DNA of 64,000 nucleotides. It comes from Hybos culiciformis (Eukaryota > Arthropoda > Insecta > Diptera > Hybotidae). How positions within the stretch are numbered: position 1 is the first letter of the stretch; each line of letters opens with the position of its first letter. The notes below the pieces were generated by a model, which saw only the letters and a program-made list of their open reading frames with translations, had not been told where the DNA came from and made no database searches. Positions 13,401-27,400 of this stretch are shown here, piece by piece. The translations under genes and the position numbers were made by a program. The stretch lies in assembly GCA_964007475.1 (NCBI GenBank), contig OZ023275.1, positions 36,575,381 to 36,639,380 of the forward strand, given 5' to 3'.

Positions 13401-13810
13401 CACTTTCATAACACGAACAATATTTTGTGAAACGCAAAATAAATAGCAATGCTCATGATGATTATTATTATTCATTTATATACATTGTATATATGCTCTA
13501 TATATTCTTCTATCTATGAATAAATATATATAGTACATTAATATACATTGCTCTCATATTTTTTTTTATACCAAATAAATAACCATAGCTGAATGAATGA
13601 AAATAAAGCTTTGTTGAGATTACTATTAAAATAGTATGTATAGAATATTTTTATACTCAACAGCATTGTTAATTCTGGTTATGTTCCTATCATCAAAGAA
13701 TTTCTTAGCTCATTTGTATAATAATTTTCTTTTGGTAAGCATTATTATTATTGTATTTATATAATAATATATACCTAAGGTAAAGAGAAAATTTTGTTGT
13801 CCGAATATAA

Positions 13811-13814
<4 letters not shown>

Positions 13815-13868
<54 letters not shown>
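13815..13868. repeat. (AT)27 microsatellite
   Basis: Fifty-four uninterrupted bases of AT, the longest perfect dinucleotide run in the window. Confidence 0.92.
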
Positions 13869-13871
<3 letters not shown>

Positions 13872-16800
13872 AATGTATAACAATAATGTTGTGTTAAATT
13901 CTTGTGTAATAAATTTCTAATTAGTTATTCTTATAACAAATTCTTGAGAAATTTATTACAAAGAAATCCATGCTAATTACCTTCATTCCATATTTTCAAG
14001 AATATATAATTTAAACAAGGTGTAATTTGTAATCAGAGAAAATATTATGCATATACCTATATATAGGAAATTATAGTCTAATCTTATTATAAGTACTATT
14101 GAGATTAATTTAAGAAAATTGAAATTAATTTCTATATTATTCTTGTAACCAAAAATTATATATTATATATACTATATATAGCTTTGCTTGTATATTAGGT
14201 TTGAATATAAATTTATTTTATTTTAGGTGTCCAGACAAGATTACATTATTTTTTGAAAACATTCTAGGGAATTAAGATAGTTATTTAGAGATAAATGATT
14301 TAAATTAAAAAATTATATTTATACCTAAAATTTAGATTATTTTTGTATTTAAGTTTTTATTGTTATTATAAAATTTTCTTTTCTTTCTTAAAGATATTAG
14401 ATATGGGATATATTTTAATTTTCAAGGATTTATACCAATTTTTGTGTCATCATACTTAATTGCTTAAGAGAAAACTCAAAATGTAAAATAATTTTTCAAA
14501 TGACTGCAAAATATTTGAATCATATATAATGTACATAAATTGCGTAGTTAAATTATTAATTTTTAATTGAAGGAAAAAAAAAATCCACAAATTATATTTT
14601 CCCGCAGACAACTTAGAACAATTATTATTATTAAAAGGAAATAAAACCATCAAAAAAGTTCTTCAATTAATTCCTACTATTGTTAAAAAAAAGAAAAGAA
14701 AAACAAGATTGCCCAAGTATAGTTTTTTTTTTTCAAATAATATTTTTGTTATATTTTTTTTTCTAAGGAGTTCCAAGGAACATTTAGTCATAACCGACAA
14801 ATCTGGTGGCGGATGGTTTTAAGCCTCATTAGAAAGGAATATAGTATACCATGTAATTTCCTGCTATCTTCTTGAAATATTTCCCACAAAAAATTAGATT
14901 ATTCTTCATTCTGATTTTTTAAAGAGAAATTTACCAAGTGAAGTTAATAACCGAATCCATTGTACATAAATTTTATATATGAAAATTATTTAGACCCTTG
15001 GATGGTTGCGAGTTTGTAACTCCGAAAATCTCATTCTTTACTAGAGATGCAAGTTAACGAGATTTCGCATATTTTTGCTTTCAAAGAATTGAAATTGATT
15101 TGGAAGTTCATTAGTTATACCCATTTTAGACCAGACGGACGGTGTGACATTTAATGAAATCAGATTGATTTTATTTTGTATATAAAAAATAAAAAAACAA
15201 AAAAATTAATTTTATGTATTTTCTAGTAAAAATAACAATATAAAAATCACAAAATAAAATGTATTAAAAAAAATAAAATAAAATTCCAAAATTAATTTTC
15301 AAATAAATTTTTTTTTTACCAGCAGATATTAAAAATTATATTATATTCCTGTTTTTTATTTTCTTAAACCCCTCTCCTCTAAGCACTCTTGAATGTAATA
15401 GGGTACTAAAATAAGCATCGTAAATGTTTTCCACGTGTTTAAGTAACAAAATAAATATATACCAAATTGGTACAATATTCCGAAATCACCTTTAATAACA
15501 ATAAAATACTATGTACCTTTGTATATAGTAAAAAAAAAAGGAAATTTTGATTCTATATAAATGAACAAAAAAAAAAAATAATCGCAAAAGTCGTAAAATA
15601 TAAATAAAAAAGTGAATTTATAATTTTTTTTATATACCTATATTTTTAACCTTTTTCAAACTTAACTTTTTTTTTGTTTGAAAATGCGGAAGTCTTGTAA
15701 ATTTTTATTACTTTTCTTTATTAATAAATTAATGACACCAAAGTCATTTGAATAATATATATAAATTTTTTTTTTGTTCATCAAAAGGAGTTATTATTAT
15801 ATTTCCCAAAATATTTTATATTTTGATGAGGTAATCTTATAAAGTATTCTCACCACATAATGAATTGAAGGTTGATTGTTATGACTCGTAAATTGAGTAA
15901 AAAAAAAAAACTCAAAGAAAAATTTCATTTTGTTGAAAATTAATTTTAAAAATGTAAAACTCCATGGAAAAGTCAAAAACATAGTGTAAAAAGCTTATCA
16001 AAAGCCAACACTTTCATGAAACCAGAATTTTGTCCTAAAACAAAATTTTATTAAATAAAAATAAAATTTTATAAAATTGGTCAAACTTCTATATTTATAT
16101 ATAATTCCTAATGAATTATCAATACCGTTTTTTGACAGGTCTAGGGAGTAGTGGTGATAAATAATTAAAAACCGCATCTTTGCTAACTACGCAATTTGTA
16201 GAATAATTAGTTCAAATTTTCATATAATTAGTTTAAAAAAAAAAAATCAGCAGGTACATTTTGACCAAAAAATTTTTTTTTGTAAAATATCATTCCGTTT
16301 TATGCACTTCGTAACTGATAATTCACTTCAAATGTGTCATTTTGACATTATAGAATTAAAAACAACCTTAAAATTCTGTGTATACAGACTCACTGAAACC
16401 AAAATTCGAATTTAACTCAAGAAAAATATAAAATAAATAAAATCGCATCATTAAAATAATTAATTAAGAAAGAAGACGTAACTGACAGCCTGTCTGTATA
16501 ATAATATCACAGAAAACTTTTTCAGTAAATAATTTAAGTATAATAATTAATTGAATTAAATAATATAGGTATATTATACTTTAATTAATTTTTTACTTTT
16601 TTTTTCATTATATAAAAATAAAATACATACTTCTATATACTTATACAACATATATATATAATACTCTTAAATGTTTTAAAAGCTAATTTATAATTAGAAA
16701 AAAAATTATTGGAGCAGTAAAAATGTTTATTTAAGTAAATATTTATAATATTTATTAGAAATTTTTATATAATTTAGATGATGGACGAATAATAAATTGA

Positions 16801-19800
16801 AATTTGTCGATCAAAAATAAGAGGAGAGCGAACCAACACGTTTTACTTTATAATTGTTTTTGTTTTTGAATTTATTTTTTTAGAATAACCCAAATATTAC
16901 ATCATATAAAATTATAATTAATAGTGTCGTACATATCAAATAGATACCTATACATACATGTAGATTTTTATAAACAAGGATAATAAATTATACTAACAAA
17001 CTATATAAAACGACATCTAGAAATAATTAGAGCACAATGATTTGTTTGTAAGAATTTTATTCGTTATGGTTTTATTTATGATACAAATTATACCGTATAT
17101 ATTGTGAACTTCGGGTTAGAAATGTAGACATCATCATTAGCTCAAGAAGATGCTCTTTTTCTTGCCCATCCACTAATGGGTTTGATTATCAACTTTTATT
17201 TCCAACCACACTAGCGTATTTATCGCTGTGTGAACCAATTTTTCTTGCCATCATTAAATTTTTATTTCTATTATCAACTTTTGCAATTCATATTTCGAAC
17301 TTGCTTCATTGTACGCCTCTTGATAGTGTAAAAATAGTTCTTTTACTTTTTCAAATTCTTTATAATTTCAAGATTTGTTAAGGTTAAGGGTCTACCTGAA
17401 CTCAAAAACTATATTTTAAACTTTCGGTAAGGTTTCAATCATGGACCTCATATTCTCTTCAAAAAAGCAATAATTATGACTTCTTTTTTTTTTAATTTCA
17501 GATTATGGGGTTAGGCGGCAAGATAACTCGAATAAATTCTTGTTTTGATTTTTCCATCTGATTAAATTTCTAATACTTTTCACACCTAAAATAGATATTC
17601 TGGGAATAATTTGAAAACAGAATCTAGAACGACAATACAAAATGTAATATCCTGTTCAGATTGAAGAAGTAAAACATGTTTCTTTCTACTTTTTCATGTT
17701 TTCTCCTTTTGCACATGTTTAACTGATATATACAATCTGAACAAGGCATAAAATTAAAAATACTTCATCCCATCATAGAATATTTTTGATTTAATTGGAT
17801 TTTGTAATTTATTGAAAATATTCCAAAATCATTTACTGCTTATATGTATAAAATTTTTAACCTGGAAAATAAATCTCATTAACGAAAAAAAAAATAAAAA
17901 AAAAATGTTTACTCCATATCAAAATTAAATTATTACACTTACATGTTTTGAACGATAATAATATTATTTTGTTGGTATATTACTGTAAGCATTTTTAATC
18001 AAGTCAAATAAATGAAATTGATTTATGCATCAATTCTTTAATGTTAATTTATAATAAAATACGGGTTATCGACATTTTGATCCTTGACTATATCAATATT
18101 CTTTTCAGATTTTCAAAATTACCTTCAAACAATGTAAGTAATAAATTTTTGTAAACAATATCAAATAACATAGAATATATAAGGCTAAAAGCTTTAGTTC
18201 AAACGACCAGACATTATTATTGTTAGGAAAAATTATAGGTATACGTACACGTCTTAATACTTGTACACCTTACTCATGTTTTTTTTTGTTTTTTTCTTTA
18301 TTACTTGTTTTTCTTCTTTATCTATACTTAATAATAATAAAATTTTATTATCATGGTTTGAAATTATATATCGACAGATAACATCATAGATCTAAAAATA
18401 TTTACTTAAAATTTTTTTTATAGGTGAGCCATTTATTTTTTTTATTATTTTTATGAGAAAAAAAAGTATCATTATTTATTTGTATATTTATGTTCCAAAT
18501 AATGCATTATTTATATTCATAAATTAATCGATCAACATATTTATTTTGATTTTCATATTATGACTGGTTTATGAACTTCATAAATTTATATATGTTATGC
18601 ATAGAATTCATAAAAATTTAATTTATTTCCCTCAAAACTGAAATCTTTCTTTAATCAAAATTATATCTAATTGAATATATAAAATTGAAGGTAACAATTC
18701 AAAAATACTATTTGCAGCTAAATTTTATAAATTGTCCATCGGTATATCGAATTATGAATAAAATAATAATAACCCATATCTTTTTAAATTGAGTTCAATC
18801 TATTTAGAAAACAAAGGAGTTTCTTTTCAAATAACTCTTGATGCGGAAAATTTTTTTATACAAGAATAAAATACCATGGATATAAACTAGTTCAAGTCAA
18901 TCAAAGAAATGTTTAAAATAACAAGTTAAAAATACATGAAACTCAATAATGTAAGGTATATATTTAAATTTATTATGTGTACGTACATTTTTAAATTTAT
19001 GATTCAAAATCAAAATAAGAACACATAGCTATTCTAATTGTATGCCGACAATAAAAATATTTTGTTAGGTCCAAAACACCTAAGAAATTAATTTTAAGTG
19101 GCAGTTTTGATTATTCTATATACCAATATTAAAAAATACATATGTACTTAAATAAAAAAAAAAAAATTTTTTTTTTTCCCAATTCAGCATTTTAATGTAA
19201 AAATTTCTGACAGAACGCTCCATAAGAATTAATAATATTCTTTTAAAAATGGTATAACCATATGAAACTTAAAAACATCATATTCTCAGAAAAAGAAGAT
19301 AAACATTTCGAAAGTGATACTACATACATGTATAATTTTAAAATAAAAATAAAAAAATTGTAGGTAATTTAATATAAATAATATAAAGTTGAAAATGATA
19401 TGGATCGCCTAAATAAAAGTCCGCACATACAATATAAATTTATATAAAATATTTTGAAGCCCATAAAGTTTTGTTACAAAAGTATGAATAAAATATGTCT
19501 ATATGTTGTATATTATTCTTATACGGAAATGACAAGGAGTTAAATAATATATATGAAAAAAAAAATTTTTATAACCATTATATTTATCTGAAATAAGTAA
19601 AGGAATGAATACTCAAAGACGAAAATCTGTAAATAGTTTACATTTTTTTAACTTTTAAGTTGCATACCTACTTGTTAACTTTTGCCATAAAATAACTATT
19701 TTTGTTTTTTAACATACTGTAAAATATTATAAGCATTTATCTCCAAAGTTTTTAATTCACCGAGAAGGATTTTTAAATACTGACGCACTTAATACTACGA

Positions 19801-22800
19801 AATAAAAAATATTTCCCAAAAAAAAAAGAATTTTAGGTAGACTTAAAATTCATCCTTTAAAAAAACTCATAAAATCAAAATTCAAAAATTATTCATATTT
19901 ATTTCTATGCAATCAGTTTACGATGGCAATAAATTAATAATTATTTTTTTCTTCTTTAAATTAAAAATTAAAAAAAATTATAAAACGGACGTACTTGAAA
20001 TTATTTAATGAGGGTCAGGAATGTAAGTCTTCAATCAAAATGGTACAAAAAAAATCTAGTATACCCAATAAATTTTAATTTAGAATTACTTATTTTAAAA
20101 TTATGTTTACTTTTCCACACACAAAATATTAAGAAAGTTTTGTCAGTTGAATTTTTTTTTGGTAGTTGTAGTTCCTGGCTATAGGAAGAATACTTTGAAA
20201 CTTGTTAAATCTGATATTACCCTAGTCTAGAGCATTTCTATAATTTTGGCGTGAATAGTATGTAAAACAGATATGAGATACCAATTTATAATTCATTACA
20301 TAATTATACATGTATAGTATAAAAACAAACAATGGTAATGTTCTTATTACGAGGTATGCTTTTTTATATCTGCGACTATAACTAAAATTTTTAATTAACA
20401 CAGAAGTTTTAGTATAAACAAATTATTTTTTCACTGTCATAATCTTACTAAATAATAAAAATATATGCAAAATAATTATTTGGTCTGAAATTGTTTAAAC
20501 ACCATTTACTTTGTTTTACCAATGTTTTGGTTTACCGGATCAGTGAAAAATATTGTTTTTTTTTTATTTTCATAGATATTTTTGTTTGTTTTATTTATTT
20601 TTTATATTATTATTTTCTTAAAAAATAAAGTTCCAATAAAAACAAAAAAAAAAAAAAAAAGGTGAAATCATTTTCAATGTTATCTTAGTCTTGGTATATT
20701 GATTTATAATGGTCGAAAAAAGAAAAAACAAAAAGGATGTTAAAGAATTTTTCGTTTCTTTTTCACATTTTGATTAAGTAAACATCTCAAGGGAATAATA
20801 AATTAGGGTTTTTTTTTTGTTTTTTTTTGCGCCAAACAAAATATAAAATTGAATTGAGAAGAGATTGTAATCTGATTTTCTTCATTCTTAATAGTTTATA
20901 AGTTTGACGAAAAATATTCTGATTGGTATATTTATACCTATCAATTATATACCTTTCTTTTTTCGCTTGAATAATGATTTACCCCCATGAAATTGAAACT
21001 CTTGTAAATATTTCTTATATTATATTCATTTTTAGTAAATGGTTATTATTTGGGGTATTCTTTTTTGTTTTTGTTTTGTAAAATATATAACTTTTTTAAA
21101 TTTATTAATCAGACCCTAATAAGATTTTCATTATTTTCTTTTTTAATAATTATTATTGAACATTGTTAACTCAAATGTTTTAGAAAATAATATATGCATT
21201 GATTTTAAAAATTTGACAGCTAAACGAGAATATATTGTTATAGGGATAAGACAGCTTCTATTTCTATGAAAATCTATGAAAATGTCGGAGTCGATTGACG
21301 TTATAGAACAGTTAAAAACAATAAGCTAAGCTTTAACTATATGAAAAGTAAAAACAAAAATTAGATATTTCAATCAATTTTCAATTTTCTTTTAGTTTTG
21401 ACAAAAATTTTCCAGAAATTATGTATATGTTCCTTATTTCTGAATATTTTTACAATTAAATCGAAATTCATAGTAACTGGTAATTAAAAAGTGTTTTGAA
21501 CTTAAAGTTTAAGCTTGAATCACTCAAATATAAATTTATATTATATCAGAATTCAAATATAAACCAAAATTTCTTAAATATTTTCTTAACTTTAATATTA
21601 TTATAAAATCTTATTTTATTTATCTTAATAATTGAAGTTTGCAAAAGATTAAATTTTCTTTTTCTTTTTTTTTTTGATTTTATTTTATGTAATTTTAATT
21701 TAATTTTAAATACATAGAAATACATCAATTTAATTTGGAATGTTAATTAATAAAAGTTTGTCAAGAAATATCTTTTTGTTTCCTAGAATTAATTCTATTT
21801 ATTTTAGGTTTTCTTGAAAGAAGAACCATAAATTGTCTAAGATTTTATATCGGTCAGTCTACAAAAAACGGACATTTTATTCTTGTGGCTTTTATTGAGA
21901 AATACCAGGTTATTTTTTCCTTAGCTTGTATTTGGCGGGCTTCTATAAATTAAAAAAAAATACCTAGGTACCTCGTTATGCTTAATAATTTTCTATTTTA
22001 AAAAATTTCATGTAAAAAGCTCTAGGGAGTTTCAACGGAGTCATTCAAATTAGAAATAAACCCAAAAACACAAAATCTGAAAGTGAAATAAAGCGTACTT
22101 GGTCTTATTTCATTGTACCTTACAGTATGACAGCGGTTCCGCAAGTCTCTATAACAGTGGCTATATGTAAAATTTGTAAAGAAAATCGAACTAAAAAACC
22201 TTATTCAAATTATAGAAAAATAAATTAATATTTCTGATTAGTGATTCCGTAGTAAGAAATTTTGGATTTTGGGATTTCATTAAAACCCATATGGTTTGCG
22301 ACCGTCTACAATATTTTCATTTCATTTATATTAAGATTATGAAAATTTTTGTCCTATTATATACGTTTTGAATGATTAACAACAAGTTAGAGTGTAATGA
22401 CTTTTTACAACATTTCATTATACAGAATGGTTAAAGCAAAAAAACAAAAAAAAAAAAAAACCAATAAATATTGTGATTTGATATACAATACGTCTTTTGT
22501 TTGTTTCTAATTCCATTTTATACTATATATATGAAGGGCAAAAGTTAAAAGGACCATTATCCTTGAATATAATAAATAATTCAAAGCTGTTGCCTATTGA
22601 AAAAAAAAATTTAACAAAATTAATTTGTACCAAAAACGATAAGAGTATAACTTTTGTCTGTGCAAAAATGTTTAACAAAAATTCGGTTTTTCATTTAATA
22701 TTTTCCTTTTGTTAATACCTTTTATATACAGTTAATATGGAAATCTTTTAATTGATTTAGAAAAGAAAAAAAAAATCACTTCAAATCAATTGTAGACCGA

Positions 22801-24305
22801 AATATATAAAAATAGATATTTTGCAGTAATCTTTTATTTATCGACATATTGTAATTTTGGGTAAGTTGTATTGGTATGACATAGCGTCTAACGTCATAAA
22901 GTTAATTGACTTCACTTCTTACTATAAGTGAATAAACTTTTGCGTTAAATTAATGTTAATAATACACAATAAACATTTGTAACTGAGATTGTTTGGAATA
23001 ATATAGAGTGATGGAAAATTAGAAAACAACTTTTACGTCATAATTTGCGTAATCACTGAACGCTCTCGATATACTAATTTTCATTGAAGTCTACTAAAGT
23101 TCCTTCAATCGATATTTACTTAAATTTCATGGAAATCTATTTTCCTTTTACTGACATTTCATCAGACATACTATTAAAACTTATAAAAAAAATCAAATAA
23201 TATTCATTTCACAAGAAAATAAAATCGATTTTTGGCCAGTTTATCTCTGGAGTATGGACTCGAACCAACTCAGGCTCCAGTTTGGATTACACATGAACGA
23301 GATTACATATATTTAGGCATCTTAAGTCAAGCGACAAGAGACATACAGAAAATGAAAAGATGTAGTCCGTTTTTAGTATTTGGACTAAACATACCGGACA
23401 TTAAAAAAAAAATCAATTTTATTTTTGAAAATTAAAACTTTCTAATAATCTATATACTATTTTTCTTTAGATTTTAAATCAATATAGAACTTTTTCGATT
23501 GTTATCTTTTTATGTAAGATGTAAACTTATTTAGAATTTTGTATATATGTTTATTTTAAAAGGTTTCATTTGTTACGTAATTGATCTGTCACCCGGCAAA
23601 ATTCAATTATAAAATAAGATACTTTAATATAATTCTATTTTGAGTGGGTGCTATTATTTGTACATTTTATTTTATTTTTTTGTTTGTTCATTTTTATTTT
23701 CACTTTTTTTTTTGGCTTAGCAAAAAAAAAAATTCTTCTATGCTGTACTTTATGATATATCAATCTTATCTGATGGTTAATATCCATAGGGATTGTATCC
23801 ATTTACAAAATTGAAATTCATCATAAATTAAGATAATCAAGAAGATATTCATATTTTTATTTGTATTATTATTATTTTTAATTTCATATAATTTTTGATT
23901 ATATTGAAATCTATATAAATATATAAAATATACATATTCACGCATTTCACGCATATACCTATATATTTGTATTAATAAATTTTTGGTTAAGTAGATTATT
24001 CATTATATGGTTTTGTTTCATCATTCGATGAAATTTATAACTTAGATTAACATAACGTATTAATTTATTTTTTAATTAGAATTTCTAGATGTTGATTTTA
24101 TGTTATTATTACATAAGCGAAATGTATGGGTGAAATATAAGGATGTAATATAAGTTTTTAATTAAAAACAAATATCCCTCTTCATCGTCAACCGTTATCA
24201 ATATATATGCTGCTAAGTACACCTAATCTATAAAATTTTAATTATGCAAAAAACAAATTATTACGTGAATAATAATGAAAAATTAAAACTAAATTTTATT
24301 CACAG

Positions 24306-24432
24306 GATATGGTCATATAGCGCCTCGAACAGATTGGGGTAAAGTAACAACAATATTTTATGCTATTTTAGGAATACCATTAATGCTTTTATGCTTGTCG
24401 ACAATTGGTGATGTTATGGCCACATCTTTTAG
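24306..24432 (+). CDS. K2P exon: end of pore 1 and M2
   Basis: A TTCACAG acceptor precedes it and GTAAGA follows. The first two bases complete a Gly codon started in the preceding exon, giving G-YG-HIAP, the first selectivity filter. Then DWGKVTT, the M2 helix and LSTIGDVMATSFR. The intron cuts the filter between its first Gly codon bases, so the missing upstream exon must end in phase 1, probably with T-T-I-G. Confidence 0.93.
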
Positions 24433-27400
24433 GTAAGAAATAATTTTTTTTTGAATTTTTTGAAACATTTTTTAGCTTTTTATATAATTTCTAAGTTAGC
24501 AGTTGTAAGGTATTAAATACTCATACAACAGCAAATAAATTTTAAATTAAATTTAATTGAAATATAAAATTAATAATTTATAATTAGTTGTGTAATGATT
24601 TTGAGAAAGATGTATGGTTTCCAATTTGAAGAAAATATTCATTCTTTTTTAATTCATTAAAAATTCTTTTATTTCAATTATAACAAGTGACTGTCGGGAT
24701 TAGTTATGGTTTAAAAAAAATAATAAAAAATTAAATTAAACAAATATAAATAATTTTATCGGAAACAGGCATTTTGAAGTCTTTAGAGAAATTTAATGTC
24801 ACAATGGATATAATATAATTTTTAAAATAATATAACTACCTACACATATACATAAATTTATAAACATACGCATCATATCTTTAAATAAATAAAAAGAAAA
24901 TTAAAAGAAACTTTCATTCTTCAAGGATTTGATATATAAGTTTAAGAATTTGATTAAATTTTCCATATGACCGAATTTCTTGTTTATTTCAAGAAGAAAT
25001 CTTTTTTTCTTTTTCTTTCTATACGAACTAATAAAATTTTTTTAGCTCCCTTGGACAATAAACATTATGAATTTCAGGAATAAGGTTTTAAATATGGAAT
25101 TAAAGTAAATATCCATAAGGAGGATAAATAAATAATATAAAAATTAATTTTTTTTTTTTTTCATTATACAAAAAAGTTTTCAAATTTGAAAACTAAACTT
25201 GAAATTATTGTGTTTCTAATGAATATTTTTTTTTTTTTTTTAATTTTCAAAAAAGTTATTAAAAGTTTTGGTTTTTTGCAATAAACTCTTAAGGTATAGT
25301 GGTAACAAAAATGAAATTTGCTTAATATTTATTTGAATTGATTAAAAGTTTTTAGGACTGTATGATACCATCGAATCTGAAATAAGTGACTCTAATGTTT
25401 ATGAATTTTTAGAACCGTATATATTATAATATTTAAATGAGTAACTCTGATGTCAGTAAACAGCAGGTTAAGGCAATTATTCATACATAGTTTCCGAATC
25501 AAAAATATTGTTTCATAGTGCTAATGACCAGAATCTGACGAGAATTATACATAATCAGAGTATAGTATATTGAAACTCGTGAGAAGTTATATTTGGAAAA
25601 ACGTACTTAACTTACTAAAAATAAATGGAAAACCTCAGCCAAAGAACTTTAATTGACATTTATCATCACAAATAGTTGAAGACAAAAACTCTGAAATACA
25701 GAATTTCAGGGACAAACAATGAAAATCCTTTAATGTATAATACATACATAATTCCTACATTTTAATATTTTTTTATTTTTCATTAATTTTGTTTGAAATA
25801 ACAAAACTTTTATTTTCCTTAAAAGGAAGTTTTATATTGCTGTTCACAAAAATTATAAGAAAAGTACAAATAATTTTTTTTTTTTTTAATTTCAACTTCT
25901 GTGATTTTTTTTTTTTTAAATCCCTTCTCTGGAATATTGTGGCATACAAAGAATATTAAAAGTTTAATTAATTTTTATATAAAAAAGGACAAGCTTTTAT
26001 AGCAAACCATAGAGTGTGATTATACTATGAAAACCAGAAAAAAAAAACAAATAAAGAAAACTATATAAGGTAAAACGTTTTTCCACTTAAACTATAAAAC
26101 TATAATAAGTCAGCTTTATTAAGTTTTATATAGATATATATATATATATTTTGTAAAGTTTTTAAAAGTTAATCCTGATAATTTTTAGAGCAAAGAAAAA
26201 AAGATAATGTCATAAAAAAATTGTAAATAATATCTACCCCACTATTAATTTTATTTTTTGTAATTTTAATCTTATTTATTTTTATATGACTATTAAGGAA
26301 ATCGTCTTAAGATAGTGAATCAAAAAATAAAAGTATAATGATTAAAAATGTTCTCTAATTATAATTATTGAGTTATCCTTTAATATTGATAACCTACCTG
26401 CTAGTCTAGGATTTTTTTTACAAAAATGTTTATGCTACTATACCATAAAGAAACTTTAGAAACTTTAACATTCTTAATTATTTCATTAAAATTCAAGTTA
26501 TTAAATTTAAAAAGTTTTTATTACAATGCTTTAAAATTATAGTTAAGTTTTTCATTTTAAAATCTCTACATATATAATTATATAAAATTTTATTGTATTG
26601 AATATAAAATATTATAGTGTAAAATAGATAGTTTGCTGTTAACCTTTTCTTTGATAATATGATTTTTATATTGTTGCATCTCAACTAATTAGAATATAAA
26701 CCAAAAGAATGTAGTTTAAGATAAATAATGTTGACAATAAAAAGAAAAAATAAAACTTAAGTTGAAATTTTCTCAAAATAATATTTTAACCACTATTTTA
26801 AAGTTTTAATCTTTGTTATAGTACTTATATAATATAGTACATATAATACCATATATTTTTGAATAGTTTAGAAAGAATTTTCATGATGAACTTAAAATAA
26901 AATTTTAAAATAATTTACTTAACTGCTGGTTTCTTATGATGATATAGTCTTCAAAATGAATTCAATTTAATTATAATATACATATATATAGAAATATAAC
27001 ACATATAAATAATTTTTACTTACTTATTAAAGAAAATGAAGCGCTGCTGATGAGTCAACCCTTATTTTTAGAAAAAAAAAAAAAAAAAAGAATAAAATTT
27101 TCTCCTTTTTTTTTGATTCATCAGTACTGCTTCAGTCTTCACTCTTCACGATCCAATAATGATTGAAGCTCTGCTGATGAATCAACCCTTGTTTAAAGGA
27201 AAAAAATGAAAATGGAGAAAAAAAGAGAAAACAATTTTCTCTATTTTTCCCCCCCTATAAAGAAGGATTGATTCATCAGCAGCGCTTCTGTCTTCATTTT
27301 GATCGTGAAGTGTAAAGAAGTAAATTTTTTGTGGCATTTTTTTATTTGGTGGCGGGTTTTATAAGCGATCCAAAAATAATTACAAGTGTCAACCGAATTG

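Larger units (their letters stand above)
8737..24305. other. Long A+T-rich gene-free stretch upstream of K2P exons
   Basis: No exon with convincing coding content and splice sites was found. Listed separately are three (AT)n tracts. A short repeated motif TGCAGTGCAAC occurs at 11942 and 11981. Open but unrecognised fragments lie at 17254-17367 (minus), 22019-22228 (plus) and 23232-23435 (plus). I looked specifically for an upstream K2P exon ending in the codons for T-T-I-G before a GT donor and did not find one. This region could be intron of the channel gene or intergenic. Confidence 0.5.

Noticed and set aside
17083..17382. About 100 codons open on the + strand without ATG, hydrophobic
   Set aside because: Composition follows the complement of the better-looking minus-strand segment at 17254-17367, and no receptor family is recognisable.
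23265..23290. Minus-strand GGTTCGAGTCC, a perfect Pol III B box
   Set aside because: No A box at suitable distance and no cloverleaf could be drawn, so no tRNA is called.
27301..27320. Sequence resembling the insect miR-1 core (GTAAAGAAGTA)
   Set aside because: The 5' seed does not match and the local fold is explained by the MITE hairpins.
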